This document shows, piece after piece, positions 1 through 10,826 of a DNA stretch of 64,000 bases (the first letter of the stretch is position 1; each line of letters begins with the position of its first letter). The notes under the pieces are model-generated. The model did not search any database and had not been told where the DNA came from. It was given only the letters and a program-made list of their open reading frames with translations. A program made the translations under genes and the position numbers. The stretch is from NCBI RefSeq assembly GCF_013155335.1, contig NZ_JABJQZ010000001.1, positions 1,364,001-1,428,000 on the forward strand, written 5' to 3'. This stretch comes from Nocardioides sp. zg-1230 (GTDB lineage Bacteria > Actinomycetota > Actinomycetes > Propionibacteriales > Nocardioidaceae).

Positions 1-9
1 AGAAGTGCG

Positions 10-1032
10 ATGCGTGCCGTGGTCTACACCGAGACAGGCGACAGCTCGGTCCTCGAGGTGGTCGACCGCGAGGCGGCCGAGCCGGGACCGGGTGAGGTCC
101 GGGTGCGGATCGTCCGGGCCGGCGTCAACCCGACCGACTGGAAGTTCCGCGCCGGCGGCATGGGCAAGCTCGCCTTCCCCGAGGTCGTGCCCGGCCAGGA
201 CGGCGCCGGCGTCGTCGACGCCGTCGGGCCCGAGGTCGACGGCCTCGCCGTCGGTGACCGGGTCTGGACGATGCTGGCCCAGCACCAGCGCCCCGGCGGC
301 ACCGCCCAGGAGCTCGTCGTGGTGCCCGCCTCCCGGCTGACCGCGCTGCCCGACTCGGCGTCGTACGACGTCGGGGCCTCGCTGGGCGTGCCGGCGATCA
401 CCGCCCACCGCGCGCTCACCACCTCCGAGGACGGCCCCGACCGGCTCGCGGCGGGTGCGTTGTCCGGGCGGACGGTGCTCGTCGCCGGCGGTGCCGGGGC
501 AGTCGGCAACGCGGCCATCCAGCTCGCCCGCTGGGCGGGCGCGACGGTCATCGCCACGGTCAGCAGCGACGACAAGGCGCGGCTCGCGACCGCCGCCGGC
601 GCCCACCACACCCTGAACTACCGCGAGGGCGACGTCGTCGACGCCGTCCGCGGCCTCGCGCCCGACGGCGTCGACATCGTCGTCGAGGTCGCCCCCGCGC
701 AGAACCTCCGCCTCGACCTTCGCGTCATCAAGCCCCGCGGAACCATCGCGATCTACGCCAACAACGGCGGCGACGAGGTGACTCTCAGCATCCGCGAGAC
801 CTTCTCGACCAACGCCCGCTTCCAGTGGGTGCTGCTCTACACGGTCGGCGACGCGGCCCTGCGCGCAGCGGCCGACGACGTCGCGGCGGCGGTGGCCGAC
901 GGTGCCTACGGGGTCGGCGAGGAGCACGGTCTGCCGCTGCACCACTACCCCCTCGAGCGGACCGCCGACGCCCACGCGGCCGTCGAGGACGGCGCCGTCG
1001 GCAAGGTGCTCATCGACGTCAGCGACGCCTGA
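10..1032 (+). CDS. NADPH:quinone oxidoreductase-like zinc-free MDR enzyme
   Basis: A 340-aa medium-chain dehydrogenase/reductase. The N-terminal GroES-like half contains the VNPTDWKFR segment typical of quinone oxidoreductases, and the Rossmann half has VLVAGGAGAVGNAA near residues 156-169 for NADP(H) binding. The cysteine clusters that bind catalytic and structural zinc in alcohol dehydrogenases are absent, so NADPH-dependent reduction of quinones or enals in the cytosol is the likely role; the substrate cannot be told. The ATG at 10 lies almost at the window edge, so its promoter is outside the view. The 3' end overlaps the converging MFS gene by 14 bp. Confidence 0.9.
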   Translation: MRAVVYTETGDSSVLEVVDREAAEPGPGEVRVRIVRAGVNPTDWKFRAGGMGKLAFPEVVPGQDGAGVVDAVGPEVDGLAVGDRVWTMLAQHQRPGGTAQELVVVPASRLTALPDSASYDVGASLGVPAITAHRALTTSEDGPDRLAAGALSGRTVLVAGGAGAVGNAAIQLARWAGATVIATVSSDDKARLATAAGAHHTLNYREGDVVDAVRGLAPDGVDIVVEVAPAQNLRLDLRVIKPRGTIAIYANNGGDEVTLSIRETFSTNARFQWVLLYTVGDAALRAAADDVAAAVADGAYGVGEEHGLPLHHYPLERTADAHAAVEDGAVGKVLIDVSDA

Positions 1033-2179
1033 CCACCCACGCGCCCGCGCCGCACAGCAGCGCGGCGGTGAGGCAGGCGACGACGGCGCCGGCGACGTCG
1101 AGCCAGGCGTCGAAGCCGAGCGCACCGACCGCCTGCCCCACCGCCAGCGCGACGAAGAGCACCGACGTCCCGCGTCCGGCCGCCTCCGGCCACACGTCCC
1201 TGGCCCACAGGATCAGCACTCCTGACAGGCACATGTAGCCGGCGCCGAACCACGCCATCGCGACGTACGCCGGCCACGCGAGGCCCAGGCCCACGGCCGC
1301 AGCCAGGGACAGGGAGGCGAGGGCGACCGCCCCGCCGGACCAGCTCCACGCACCCGCGAGCCCGCGGCGCTCGACGAGTCCGCCGGTCAGCGGCCCCGCG
1401 AGTCCGCCGAGACCGAGCGCGATCCAGAGGAACCCGACGCGACCGTCGGCGACCGGACCCGACCCGGTCGCGACGAGGGGGCCGTAGGACCATACGAGCG
1501 CGGAGCCCGCGCCGACGACCGCCGCCGCCACGGCCGGCGTCACCAGCAGCTTCCAGTCGTACGACGTCCCGCGGCCGTCGGCGTCGACGGTGGCGGGCCG
1601 GTCGGGCTCGCGGGCGAGGAAGAGCACCCCTGCGGCGGCGAGGGCGTTGATCGCCGCCATCGACCACCAAGCGGCTGCGGTGGACGGCACCGCGAGGGCG
1701 AGGACGCCGGCGACGACCACGCCGACGGCCGTCCCGGTGTTGACCAGGGCCTGCGCGGTTGCGGCCGAGCGGGGCGGGGTGACCGCGTCGACGAGCCGCA
1801 CCAGCGCGGGCGAGGCCAGGCCCGCGCCAGCCCCGCCCACGAGAACGAGCACGACGAACCACGCGGGGGAGGCGGTCGTCGCGACCCCGAGGCAGCCAAG
1901 CGCGGCCGTCGTACCCGCGACCAGGACCGCCGCCCGCGGCCGGCGGTCCGACACCCGGGCCGCGACCGCCGCGGCCACCGCGTAGGAGACGAACTGCGCC
2001 GCGGCCGCCCAGCCGACGACCGGCGCCAGGGCTGGGCGTTCGTCGACGAGACGCGGGGCGAAGAGGCCAACCCCGAAGCGGGCCAGGCCGTAGGTCGAGG
2101 CGATGAGCAGCGTGCCGGCCAGGGCAACGGCCACGCTGCGCGCGGTCGGCCCGGAGGAGACCGTCGCCGAGGGAACCAT
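1019..2179 (-). CDS. MFS transporter, YbfB/YjiJ-like
   Basis: A 386-aa very hydrophobic protein with about 12 membrane segments. The early motif GLARFGVGLFAPRL resembles the YbfB/YjiJ branch of the major facilitator superfamily, and a loop motif VSDRRPRAAVL follows. It probably exports a small molecule across the cytoplasmic membrane; the substrate is unknown. The ATG at 2179 was chosen because the reading frame upstream enters the neighbouring genes. The start codon lies inside a palindromic site shared with the divergent TetR gene only 33 bp away, which strongly suggests control by that repressor. Confidence 0.88.
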   Translation of the reverse strand: MVPSATVSSGPTARSVAVALAGTLLIASTYGLARFGVGLFAPRLVDERPALAPVVGWAAAAQFVSYAVAAAVAARVSDRRPRAAVLVAGTTAALGCLGVATTASPAWFVVLVLVGGAGAGLASPALVRLVDAVTPPRSAATAQALVNTGTAVGVVVAGVLALAVPSTAAAWWSMAAINALAAAGVLFLAREPDRPATVDADGRGTSYDWKLLVTPAVAAAVVGAGSALVWSYGPLVATGSGPVADGRVGFLWIALGLGGLAGPLTGGLVERRGLAGAWSWSGGAVALASLSLAAAVGLGLAWPAYVAMAWFGAGYMCLSGVLILWARDVWPEAAGRGTSVLFVALAVGQAVGALGFDAWLDVAGAVVACLTAALLCGAGAWVVRRR

Positions 2180-2208
2180 AACGAGCGTTCTACCATAACG
2201 GCCGTTAT
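2178..2208. promoter_or_regulatory. Probable TetR operator, two tandem palindromic sites
   Basis: Two related sites sit 17 bp apart: ATAACGAGCGTT (2178-2189) and ATAACGGCCGTTAT (2195-2208). The second is a perfect 14-bp palindrome and the first is the same motif with an imperfect centre. They fill the 33-bp gap between the divergent MFS and TetR genes, and the first covers the MFS start codon. Operators of this form between a TetR gene and an exporter are a standard autoregulatory arrangement. Binding by this TetR is inferred. Confidence 0.75.
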
Positions 2209-2212
2209 TCTC

Positions 2213-2782
2213 GTGGTCGTGGCCAGGACCGACACCCGTGAGCGCATCCTCGACAGCGCCGAGCGACTCTTCTTCACCGATGGCATCGGCGTGACCGGCG
2301 TCGACCACGTCGCCGCTGACGCCGGGGTCGCCATCGCCACGCTCTACCAGCACGTCGGCAGCAAGGACGGGCTGCTGGAGGCGGTGCTCGAGCGCCGGCT
2401 GCAGGCGTGGGCGGCCCAGTGGGAGGCGTCGATCGCGGCCGCGACGACCCCGCGGGACCGGGTGCTGGCCCTCTTCGACGCGCTGGTCGAGTTCCGGCGT
2501 TCCTCGGGCACGACCCAGTGGTGCTGCTTCCTCGCGACCGCGTCGGAGCGTCCGCGCCGCACCGGGGCGGACGACCCGGTCCTCCGCCTGGTCGAGGCGG
2601 ACACCACCGCCCTGGTGGCGCGGCTCCGCGAGCTCGTCGACGAGGCGGGCGTGGCCGACCCGGACGCGACCGTCGCCCGGCTCCTCGTCGTCTACACAGG
2701 CGCGCTCGCCAGCCTGCTTCGCGGGGAGCCCGCCGACCCGCTCGGCGCGGCGCGGGCGATCGCCGACGTGCTCCTGCCCTAA
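2213..2782 (+). CDS. TetR/AcrR family transcriptional repressor
   Basis: A 189-aa regulator. Residues about 6-55 form the TetR helix-turn-helix, with RERILDSAERLFF, then VDHVAADAGVAIATLYQHVGS and the downstream KDGLLEAVL segment. The rest is a variable ligand-binding domain with no recognisable ligand signature. Start is GTG at 2213 or GTG two codons later (2219). The gene is divergent from the MFS exporter, and the gap holds two palindromic half-site pairs, so it most likely represses both itself and the exporter until an inducer binds. Its stop overlaps the stop of the converging YibE/F gene. Confidence 0.9.
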   Translation: MVVARTDTRERILDSAERLFFTDGIGVTGVDHVAADAGVAIATLYQHVGSKDGLLEAVLERRLQAWAAQWEASIAAATTPRDRVLALFDALVEFRRSSGTTQWCCFLATASERPRRTGADDPVLRLVEADTTALVARLRELVDEAGVADPDATVARLLVVYTGALASLLRGEPADPLGAARAIADVLLP

Positions 2783-3927
2783 CCCGCTGGCTCCCGGTTG
2801 CGCAGCGCCCAGGCCGTGAGCGCCGTCGTGATCGGCACGGCCGCGACCAGGCCGATCGTGGCCACGGCGCTGCGGACGATCTCCTGCGCGACGACCTGGC
2901 TCGGCACGACGGCGGTGAGCGAGCCGTTGTCGGCCACCATCAGGACGAGCAGCGGCAGGGACGCCCCGGCGTAGGCCAGCACGATGGTGTTCACGACCGA
3001 CGCCACGTGGGCGCGACCGACGCGGCTGCCGGCGCGGAAGAGCCCGCGGAACCTCGACGTGGGATCGGCCCGGGCGAGCTCGGCGACGGTCGCCGCCTGG
3101 CTCACCGTGACGTCGTCGAGCACGCCGAGGGAGCCGATGATGATGCCGGCCAGCAGCAGCCCGCGCACGTCGATGCCCTGCGAGGTGCCGACCGAGGCGG
3201 AGAGGTCGTCGGTAACGCCCGTCAGGTGGAGCCCGGACACGGCCACGGCTGCCAGCACCCCGGTCAGCACGAGGCTGGACAGCGTCCCGAGGACGGCCAT
3301 CGTGGTGGTGAGGGCGAAGCCGTGGGTCAGGTAGAGCACGACGAGCACCACGGCGGAGGACCCGACCACCGCCACGAGGAGCGGCGGGCTGCCCGCGAGG
3401 ATGGCCGGGATCACGAACACCGCCAGGATCCCGAAGGTCGCCGCCAGCCCCAGGAGCGCCGTCACCCCCCGCCACCGACCGAACGCGACCAGCGCCAGGA
3501 CGAAGGCGAGGCCCAGCAGCCAGAGGCCGACCTCGCGCTGGTGGTCGACGACGGCGTACGACACCCCGTCGGGGGTCTCGTTGCGGATCAGCACCACGTC
3601 CTGTCCGACCTCGACGTCGGGGGCGCCGAGCCCGCCGGGCAGCGGTGCCGTGACCTCGTCGCCGTCGTCGAGGTCGACCCGCACCTCGCCGCAGCGCTCG
3701 ACGTCGTCGGGCGTCCCCTCCGGGCACGGCTCGGGCAGCACCTCGGTGACCTGGCCGGTCAGCTCCGGGGCGGCGCCCTCCGCGCGCTCGACCGCCGACG
3801 ACGGCGGCCAGAGCCACACCAGCGCGACCACGGTGAGCAGGGCGAGCGGCGCCACGACGGCCAGGACGGCGGTCAGGTGGAGCCGGGACCCGTCCGCGGG
3901 AGCGCGGCGGTGGTGGTGCGAGCCCAT
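2779..3927 (-). CDS. YibE/F family multi-pass membrane protein
   Basis: A 382-aa protein with a first membrane segment near residues 17-40, an extracytoplasmic domain (about 45-140) rich in acidic residues, and then about seven hydrophobic segments with the family hallmark GSLGVLDDVTVSQAATV. YibE/F proteins are widespread in Gram-positive bacteria; their transport substrate is not firmly known. The N-terminus carries HHH and RR before the first membrane helix. It stands as a single gene, 9 bp downstream (in its own direction) of the exonuclease gene, so co-transcription with that pair is possible. Confidence 0.88.
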   Translation of the reverse strand: MGSHHHRRAPADGSRLHLTAVLAVVAPLALLTVVALVWLWPPSSAVERAEGAAPELTGQVTEVLPEPCPEGTPDDVERCGEVRVDLDDGDEVTAPLPGGLGAPDVEVGQDVVLIRNETPDGVSYAVVDHQREVGLWLLGLAFVLALVAFGRWRGVTALLGLAATFGILAVFVIPAILAGSPPLLVAVVGSSAVVLVVLYLTHGFALTTTMAVLGTLSSLVLTGVLAAVAVSGLHLTGVTDDLSASVGTSQGIDVRGLLLAGIIIGSLGVLDDVTVSQAATVAELARADPTSRFRGLFRAGSRVGRAHVASVVNTIVLAYAGASLPLLVLMVADNGSLTAVVPSQVVAQEIVRSAVATIGLVAAVPITTALTAWALRNREPAG

Positions 3928-3936
3928 GCCCCTCCT

Positions 3937-4629
3937 CTATCCCGACCGCTTCGGCCCCAAGTCTCGCAGCAGCGCCTCCCGGCCGAGCCGCCGCTCCAGC
4001 TCCGCGACCTGGGCCAGCAGCAGCTCGGCGGCCGCGACGGCGTCGGTGAGGGCGTGGTGGGCGGTGTAGCTGGGCAGGCCGTGGGCACGACGCGCCGCGT
4101 CGAGCCGCAGCGAGCCGTGGACCTCGCCGTTGACGTCGGCGCGGAGGCGGTGCTCGAGGGCGAGGGTGTCGACGACGGTCAGCGGCGGGCGGGCGCCGTA
4201 CGCCGTCACCGCGGCGGCGCCGACGAAGTCCACCTCGAGCGCGACGTGGTGGGCGAGGAGCACCCGGCCGTGCAGGTCGCCGAGCAGCAGCGGGAGCACG
4301 TCGGGGAGGGCGGGCGCGCCGGAGAGGGAGTCGTCGGTCAACCGGTGGATCGTCGCCGACGAGCCGACGTCCACGCCCTCCGGGGGGCGGACCCGGTGCT
4401 CGCGTGCCTCGCCGAGCAGCACGCGTCCGGCCACGACCGGCACCCAGCCGAGCGACAGGACGTGGTCGGTGCGCGGGTCGAGGCCGGTCGTCTCGAGGTC
4501 GAGCGCGAGGAGCTCGAGCTGCGACACCGGGGTCGCCGGCGGCGGTGCGGGCGCCGCGGCGAGGTCGCGCAGCGGGCCCGGCGGGTAGTGGTCGGGACGG
4601 CGGGTGCGTCGACGGAAGGAAACCTTCAC
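3937..4629 (-). CDS. DEDDh 3'-5' exonuclease, DNA polymerase III epsilon-like
   Basis: A 230-aa protein with the ExoI motif ALDLETTGLD (Asp44, Glu46), an ExoII-type segment LLAHHVALEVDFV and the ExoIII block HHALTDAVAAAELL. These are the metal-binding acidic residues and general-base histidine of DEDDh exonucleases. The 40-residue N-terminus is basic then proline/alanine-rich. The GTG start overlaps the stop of the upstream CNB-CBS-DUF294 gene by 4 bp. In proteobacteria DUF294 proteins are often paired with an epsilon-like exonuclease, and the same pairing is seen here. The nucleic-acid substrate is unknown. Confidence 0.88.
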   Translation of the reverse strand: MKVSFRRRTRRPDHYPPGPLRDLAAAPAPPPATPVSQLELLALDLETTGLDPRTDHVLSLGWVPVVAGRVLLGEAREHRVRPPEGVDVGSSATIHRLTDDSLSGAPALPDVLPLLLGDLHGRVLLAHHVALEVDFVGAAAVTAYGARPPLTVVDTLALEHRLRADVNGEVHGSLRLDAARRAHGLPSYTAHHALTDAVAAAELLLAQVAELERRLGREALLRDLGPKRSG

Positions 4630-6503
4630 TCGAACCCCGGCGGCAGGTGGTTGGACAGGCTCTGCTGGGCGGACCGCACGATCTCGAAGGCGTCGCGCAG
4701 GTGGCGGCGCTGCCGCTGGGTGAGGTCGGCGGGACGCAGGTTGTTGTCGGGGGCGACGCCCGCTCGTGCCTGGGCGGCCTGGTGGTGCAGCCGCAGGTAG
4801 GACATCAGCTCGAGGGCGTCGGCCAGCTCGGTGGCCGTGTCGCGGTCGATCGTGCCCGCCGTCGCGGCGGCAGCGAGCCGTCGTCGCGTGGAGAGCGCAG
4901 GGGACCCGGACCTCAGCGCGTGGATGCGTGCCAGCTGTACGACGGCCGAGATCGGCCGCTTGATGTCGAGGGTGTCGCGGTGCTCGCCGTGCCGCTCCAG
5001 CACGAGGCCGCGGAAGAAGCCGAGGGGCGGCCGCATCGCGAGCGCCTGTCGCGACAGGTGGCCGAGCAGACGCGGGGACGCCGTCGAGACGGAGGTCAGG
5101 TGCACCTGCTCGGTGAGCTCCCGGTCACCGAAGAGGTGGCGCATGTCGTGGAAGACCGCCGTGTGCAGGACGGCGTCGGGCTGGGGCTCCCGCGACCAGT
5201 CGGCGAAGCGCGCGCGCCACTGCGGGACGGTCAGGCGCCACTGGGGGTTGGTGGCCATCACGTCCCCCGGGCAGCGCGGCCAACCGCACTGCTCGAGCAC
5301 GGCCGTGACCCGCTCGGCCAGCGCGGCGAACCACGCCACACCGTCCTCGTCGGGCTCCACGCCCAGCACGATGGCGTGGTCCTGGTCGGCGGTGAACCCC
5401 TCCTCGTCCCGCGCGGCCGACCCCAGCACGACCCAGCTGTACGGCACCGGCGGCGGCCCCAGCCCCTCGCCGGCCAGCTCCTCCTCGACGAGCGCCACCA
5501 CGCGTCGTCGTACGGCGTCGCCGAGCGCGGTCGCGACGCGCGAGATGTCGGCGGCGCTGACGTCGCGCTCGACGAGCTGTCCGAGGACGGCGTGGATGCC
5601 GGGCGCCTCCGCCACGACGCCGGCCAGGGTCGGCTGACCGGCGATCGCCGCCGCGAGGTAGACGGGGTTGGCGTTCTCGAGCCGCACCAGGTCGGTGGTG
5701 GTGACCAGCCCGGCCGGGCGCCCGGAGTCGTCGACGACGGGGAGGTGGTGGATGTTGCGGCTCACCATCTCGAGCAGCGCCTCGAAGGCGAGCGCGTCCT
5801 CGGAGAGCGTGACGGGGTCGGCGGTCATCACCGACCGCACCGGGCTGTCGGGCGGCAGGTCCACCGCGAGCACCCGGTTGCGCAGGTCGCGGTCGGTCAC
5901 GATGCCCAGGAGGGCGAGGTGCTCGACGACGAGGATGCACGAGACGCCGGCCCGGGACATCGTCCCCGCGGCCTCGCGCACCGACGCGTCGGGGTCGGTC
6001 GACACCGGCTCGCGCGTGACGAGGTCACCGACGCGCGTGCCCAGCGCGGTGCTGCCGGACGTCGCGCGCTGCAGGTTGCCGATGGCCCGGGACAGGCGCG
6101 CGTGGTGGGTGGCGGCGTAGAAGGTCGCGACGTCGGGATGGTCGCGCGTCAGCTCCTCGAACGCCGCCGGCTCGAGGACCAGCAGCAGGGTGTCCTCGAC
6201 CGCGGTGCAGCGGTAGCGGGTGGGACGGTGCTCCAGCAGCGAGCTCATGCCGAAGGCCTCACCGGTGCCGACCCGGTCGACCAGCTCACCGGTCTCGTCG
6301 CGCACCTCCACGGCGCCCGAGCGGACGAGGTACAGCCCGTCGCCGTGGTCGCCGACGTCGAGGACGACGGTGCCGCGCCTGGCATAGCGGATCGTGCACC
6401 GTCGGGGCAGCGCGGCGAGCTCCGCAGCGGGCAGGCGGTCGAACGGCGCGTGGGCGGCGAGAAAGTCCCTGACCTCGGCGAGCTCGACGTCCATGGGGGC
6501 CAT
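4626..6503 (-). CDS. Cyclic-nucleotide-binding/CBS/DUF294 nucleotidyltransferase-like protein
   Basis: About 625 aa with four parts in order: a cNMP-binding fold (residues about 5-125), a pair of CBS domains (about 154-274) that normally bind adenine nucleotides, a DUF294 nucleotidyltransferase-like domain (GSAARDEEG then DQDHA, near 357-375) and a DUF294 C-terminal helical domain. Family knowledge suggests a sensor that couples adenylate or cyclic-nucleotide state to nucleotidyl transfer; the target is not known. ATG at 6503 gives MAPMDVEL; ATG at 6494 is equally possible and neither has a clear ribosome-binding site. It overlaps the exonuclease start by 4 bp, so the two products probably work together. 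Confidence 0.85.
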   Translation of the reverse strand: MAPMDVELAEVRDFLAAHAPFDRLPAAELAALPRRCTIRYARRGTVVLDVGDHGDGLYLVRSGAVEVRDETGELVDRVGTGEAFGMSSLLEHRPTRYRCTAVEDTLLLVLEPAAFEELTRDHPDVATFYAATHHARLSRAIGNLQRATSGSTALGTRVGDLVTREPVSTDPDASVREAAGTMSRAGVSCILVVEHLALLGIVTDRDLRNRVLAVDLPPDSPVRSVMTADPVTLSEDALAFEALLEMVSRNIHHLPVVDDSGRPAGLVTTTDLVRLENANPVYLAAAIAGQPTLAGVVAEAPGIHAVLGQLVERDVSAADISRVATALGDAVRRRVVALVEEELAGEGLGPPPVPYSWVVLGSAARDEEGFTADQDHAIVLGVEPDEDGVAWFAALAERVTAVLEQCGWPRCPGDVMATNPQWRLTVPQWRARFADWSREPQPDAVLHTAVFHDMRHLFGDRELTEQVHLTSVSTASPRLLGHLSRQALAMRPPLGFFRGLVLERHGEHRDTLDIKRPISAVVQLARIHALRSGSPALSTRRRLAAAATAGTIDRDTATELADALELMSYLRLHHQAAQARAGVAPDNNLRPADLTQRQRRHLRDAFEIVRSAQQSLSNHLPPGFE

Positions 6504-6550
6504 GGTGGCACCGATGCGGCCGGGCGCGGGCGGTCCGGGAGGATGCAGCC

Positions 6551-7486
6551 GTGACCGCCCCCGTGACCACCCCCGTCGTCGTCGAGCTGCCACGGTCGCG
6601 ACCGGTCCCGTGGCGCGAGCGCAGCCGGCTGGTGCGCTGGCAGCGCCTGTGGCGGACGAGACGGCCGCGCACCTTCACCGAGAAGGTTCGCTACAAGATG
6701 CTGCGCGACCACCGGCCGCTGCTGGTGACGTTCGCCGACAAGGCCGCCGTGCGTGACCACGTCGCCGCGGTCCTCGGCGAGAAGGTCCTGCCGCGGGTGC
6801 ACCTCGTCACCGACGAGCCGACCGACCTCACCGGTGCGGCGCTGCCGTCGTCGTACGTCCTCAAGCCGACCCACGGCAGCGGCGTCGCGGTCATCGTCTC
6901 GGACGCGGCGCCGGCCGACGCCCGGCTGCCCGAGCCGCGCTACGGCTGGGTCTACCGCCACGTGCGTCCCGAGCACGCGCCCGTCGAGGGGCTCGTCGAG
7001 ATGGCGCGGTGGTGGCTGGCGCAGCTCTACGGGCAGGGCCCGAACCGCGAGTGGGCCTACGGCCACGTGTCCCGTCAGGTCCTGGTCGAGGAGCTGCTGG
7101 TCGGACCGGACGGCGGCGTCCCCGACGACTACAAGCTCTTCGTCTTCCACGGCACCTGCCACTACGTCCAAGTCGACCGCGGCCGCTTCGACCGGCGTAC
7201 GCAGGACTTCTTCACCCGCGACTGGGAGCACCTGCCCCTCAGCGGCGGACACCCGTGGGCCGAGCCCGCGCCGCCGCGCCCGGACCGGCTCGACGAGATG
7301 ATCGCGATGGCCGAGCGGCTCGGGCAGGACACCGACTTCGTCCGCGTCGACCTCTACGACCTCCCCGACCGGGTCGTGTTCGGGGAGCTGTCCAGCTTCC
7401 CCGCCGGCGGCGACAGCCCGTTCGAGCCCGAGTCGTTCGACCTGGAGTTCGGGCGCCACTGGACGCCTCCGCGCCGCTACCTCTGA
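6551..7486 (+). CDS. TupA-like ATP-grasp enzyme
   Basis: A 311-aa protein starting at GTG 6551. Features match the TupA-like ATP-grasp family: an N-terminal FTEKVRYKML segment, FADKAAVRDHVA, the lysine strand SYVLKPTHGSG near residue 100, and late acidic residues in DFVRVDLYD and FGELSSFPAGG for ATP/Mg binding. Family members ligate an acid to an amine or hydroxyl, often on cell-surface polymers such as teichuronopeptides; the substrate here is unknown. The gene is divergent from the CNB-CBS-DUF294 gene with under 50 bp between starts, so promoters overlap. Confidence 0.82.
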   Translation: MTAPVTTPVVVELPRSRPVPWRERSRLVRWQRLWRTRRPRTFTEKVRYKMLRDHRPLLVTFADKAAVRDHVAAVLGEKVLPRVHLVTDEPTDLTGAALPSSYVLKPTHGSGVAVIVSDAAPADARLPEPRYGWVYRHVRPEHAPVEGLVEMARWWLAQLYGQGPNREWAYGHVSRQVLVEELLVGPDGGVPDDYKLFVFHGTCHYVQVDRGRFDRRTQDFFTRDWEHLPLSGGHPWAEPAPPRPDRLDEMIAMAERLGQDTDFVRVDLYDLPDRVVFGELSSFPAGGDSPFEPESFDLEFGRHWTPPRRYL

Positions 7487-7577
7487 GGATCTTGCGAGAA
7501 GACCGGGAAGAGGGGTACTCATCAGGGGAAGGCTCGCGGCCCCGCCGGGGCGCGCCTGAGCACCGAGGAGTCGATCC

Positions 7578-9778
<2,201 letters not shown>

Positions 9779-9782
<4 letters not shown>

Positions 9783-9964
9783 CGACCGTGCTGCAGGTGG
9801 CCCGCCGGCTGCGCTGGTACGTCCGCGAGCTCACCGGGGAGGCCCGGTGGGACGACTACCTCGCGGAGTGCCGGGAGTTCGGCGACCAGCCGATGTCGCG
9901 GCGCGAGTTCGAGCGCCGGCGGGACCATGAGCGCGAGCACCAGGCGGTGGGCCGCTGCTGCTGA
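9779..9964 (+). CDS. YbdD/YjiX family small protein
   Basis: A 61-aa cytosolic protein. The core LRWYVRELTGEARWDDYLA followed by MSRREFERRRDHEREH matches the YbdD/YjiX (DUF466) family, which is found next to CstA-type transporters and needed for their activity in Escherichia coli. ATG at 9779 overlaps the cstA stop in an ATGA junction and has GGTGGGGAG just upstream. The C-terminus ends in a Cys-Cys pair. It should be translationally coupled to the transporter. Confidence 0.9.
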
Positions 9965-10000
9965 CGTGCCGGCCGCGCCCGTCGTCAGCAGCCCCGGGGC

Positions 10001-10807
10001 TCAGAACACCTGGGGCACGAACGTCTGCTCGTGCGCCGGTGTGCGGACGTACGGGATGTCGCGCACCTCGGGGAGCTCCACGCGCGGCGGCGCCACGTCC
10101 TCGTAGTCGAACTGCGAGAGGAGGTGGCTGATGCAGTTGAGCCTGGCTGCGCGCTTGTCGTCGGACGGGACGACGTACCAGGGGGCCTGCTTGATGTCGG
10201 TGTACTGGAAGGTGGTGTCCTTCGCCATCGAGTAGCGGATGTAGAGCTCGCGCTCGGCGAGGTCCATGTCGGACAGCTTCCACCGCTTGAGCGGCTCGTC
10301 GTTGCGTGCCTCGAAGCGACGCAGCTGCTCCTCGGCGCTGACCGAGAACCAGTACTTCAGGACCACGATCCCCGATCGCACCAGCATCCGCTCGAACTCC
10401 GGGCAGCTGCGCAGGAACTCCTGGTGCTCGTCCTCGGTGCAGAAGCCCATCACCCACTCGACGTTCGAGCGGTTGTACCAGCTGCGGTCGAACAGGACCA
10501 TCTCACCGGCCGCGGGCAGGTGCTCGACGTAGCGCTGGAAGTACCACTGGGTGCGCTCGCGGCTGGTCGGCTTGGGGAGCGCCGCGATCCGCACCGTGCG
10601 CGGGCTGGTGCGCTCGGTGATCCGCTTGATCACCCCGCCCTTGCCGGCCGAGCCGCGACCTTCGAAGATCACCAGGACCTTCAGGCCCTGCGACTGGATC
10701 CAGTACTGCAGCAGCACCAGCTGCTCCTGCAGCCGCTCCATCTCGGCCTCGTAGGCCGACCGCCGCACCCGTCCGGCGGCGTTGTAGCGCTCGTCGCTCC
10801 CCGTCAT
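10001..10807 (-). CDS. ppk2: Polyphosphate kinase 2
   Basis: A 268-aa PPK2 family enzyme that transfers phosphate between polyphosphate and nucleotides. The Walker A-type loop FEGRGSAGKGG is near residue 48, the Walker B segment MVLFDRSWYNR near 104, and the lid region includes RRFEARNDEPLKRWKLS and the late AARLNCISHLL. Length and single kinase domain fit class I PPK2, which favours GTP or ATP synthesis; nucleotide preference cannot be read from sequence. It stands alone, converging on the ybdD-type gene, with the SRPBCC gene upstream on the same strand 19 bp away. Confidence 0.93.
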   Translation of the reverse strand: MTGSDERYNAAGRVRRSAYEAEMERLQEQLVLLQYWIQSQGLKVLVIFEGRGSAGKGGVIKRITERTSPRTVRIAALPKPTSRERTQWYFQRYVEHLPAAGEMVLFDRSWYNRSNVEWVMGFCTEDEHQEFLRSCPEFERMLVRSGIVVLKYWFSVSAEEQLRRFEARNDEPLKRWKLSDMDLAERELYIRYSMAKDTTFQYTDIKQAPWYVVPSDDKRAARLNCISHLLSQFDYEDVAPPRVELPEVRDIPYVRTPAHEQTFVPQVF

Positions 10808-10826
10808 GGACCGAGACTACGGCGCC

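Noticed and set aside
1019..3817. A single long frame running leftward through the MFS and neighbouring genes
   Set aside because: Only the last 386 codons encode a recognisable MFS protein. The upstream part is Arg/Gly-rich noise crossing the TetR and YibE/F genes, so the gene was started at 2179.
4404..6554. A very long open frame opposite the CNB-CBS-DUF294 gene
   Set aside because: The translation is low-complexity Arg/Gly/Val/His-rich sequence with no domain. It is the expected antisense shadow of a high-GC gene with strong third-position bias.
7505..7577. A SigB/SigF-type promoter (GGGTAC) upstream of cstA
   Set aside because: GGGGTAC is present near 7513, and again upstream of 20739, but no matching GTTT-type -35 element lies at the expected distance. 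The motif is too short in this composition.
9988..10003. AGCCCCGGGGCT as a terminator of ppk2 or ybdD
   Set aside because: It is a perfect palindrome without room for a loop, and no U-run follows. It is more likely chance in GC-rich DNA.
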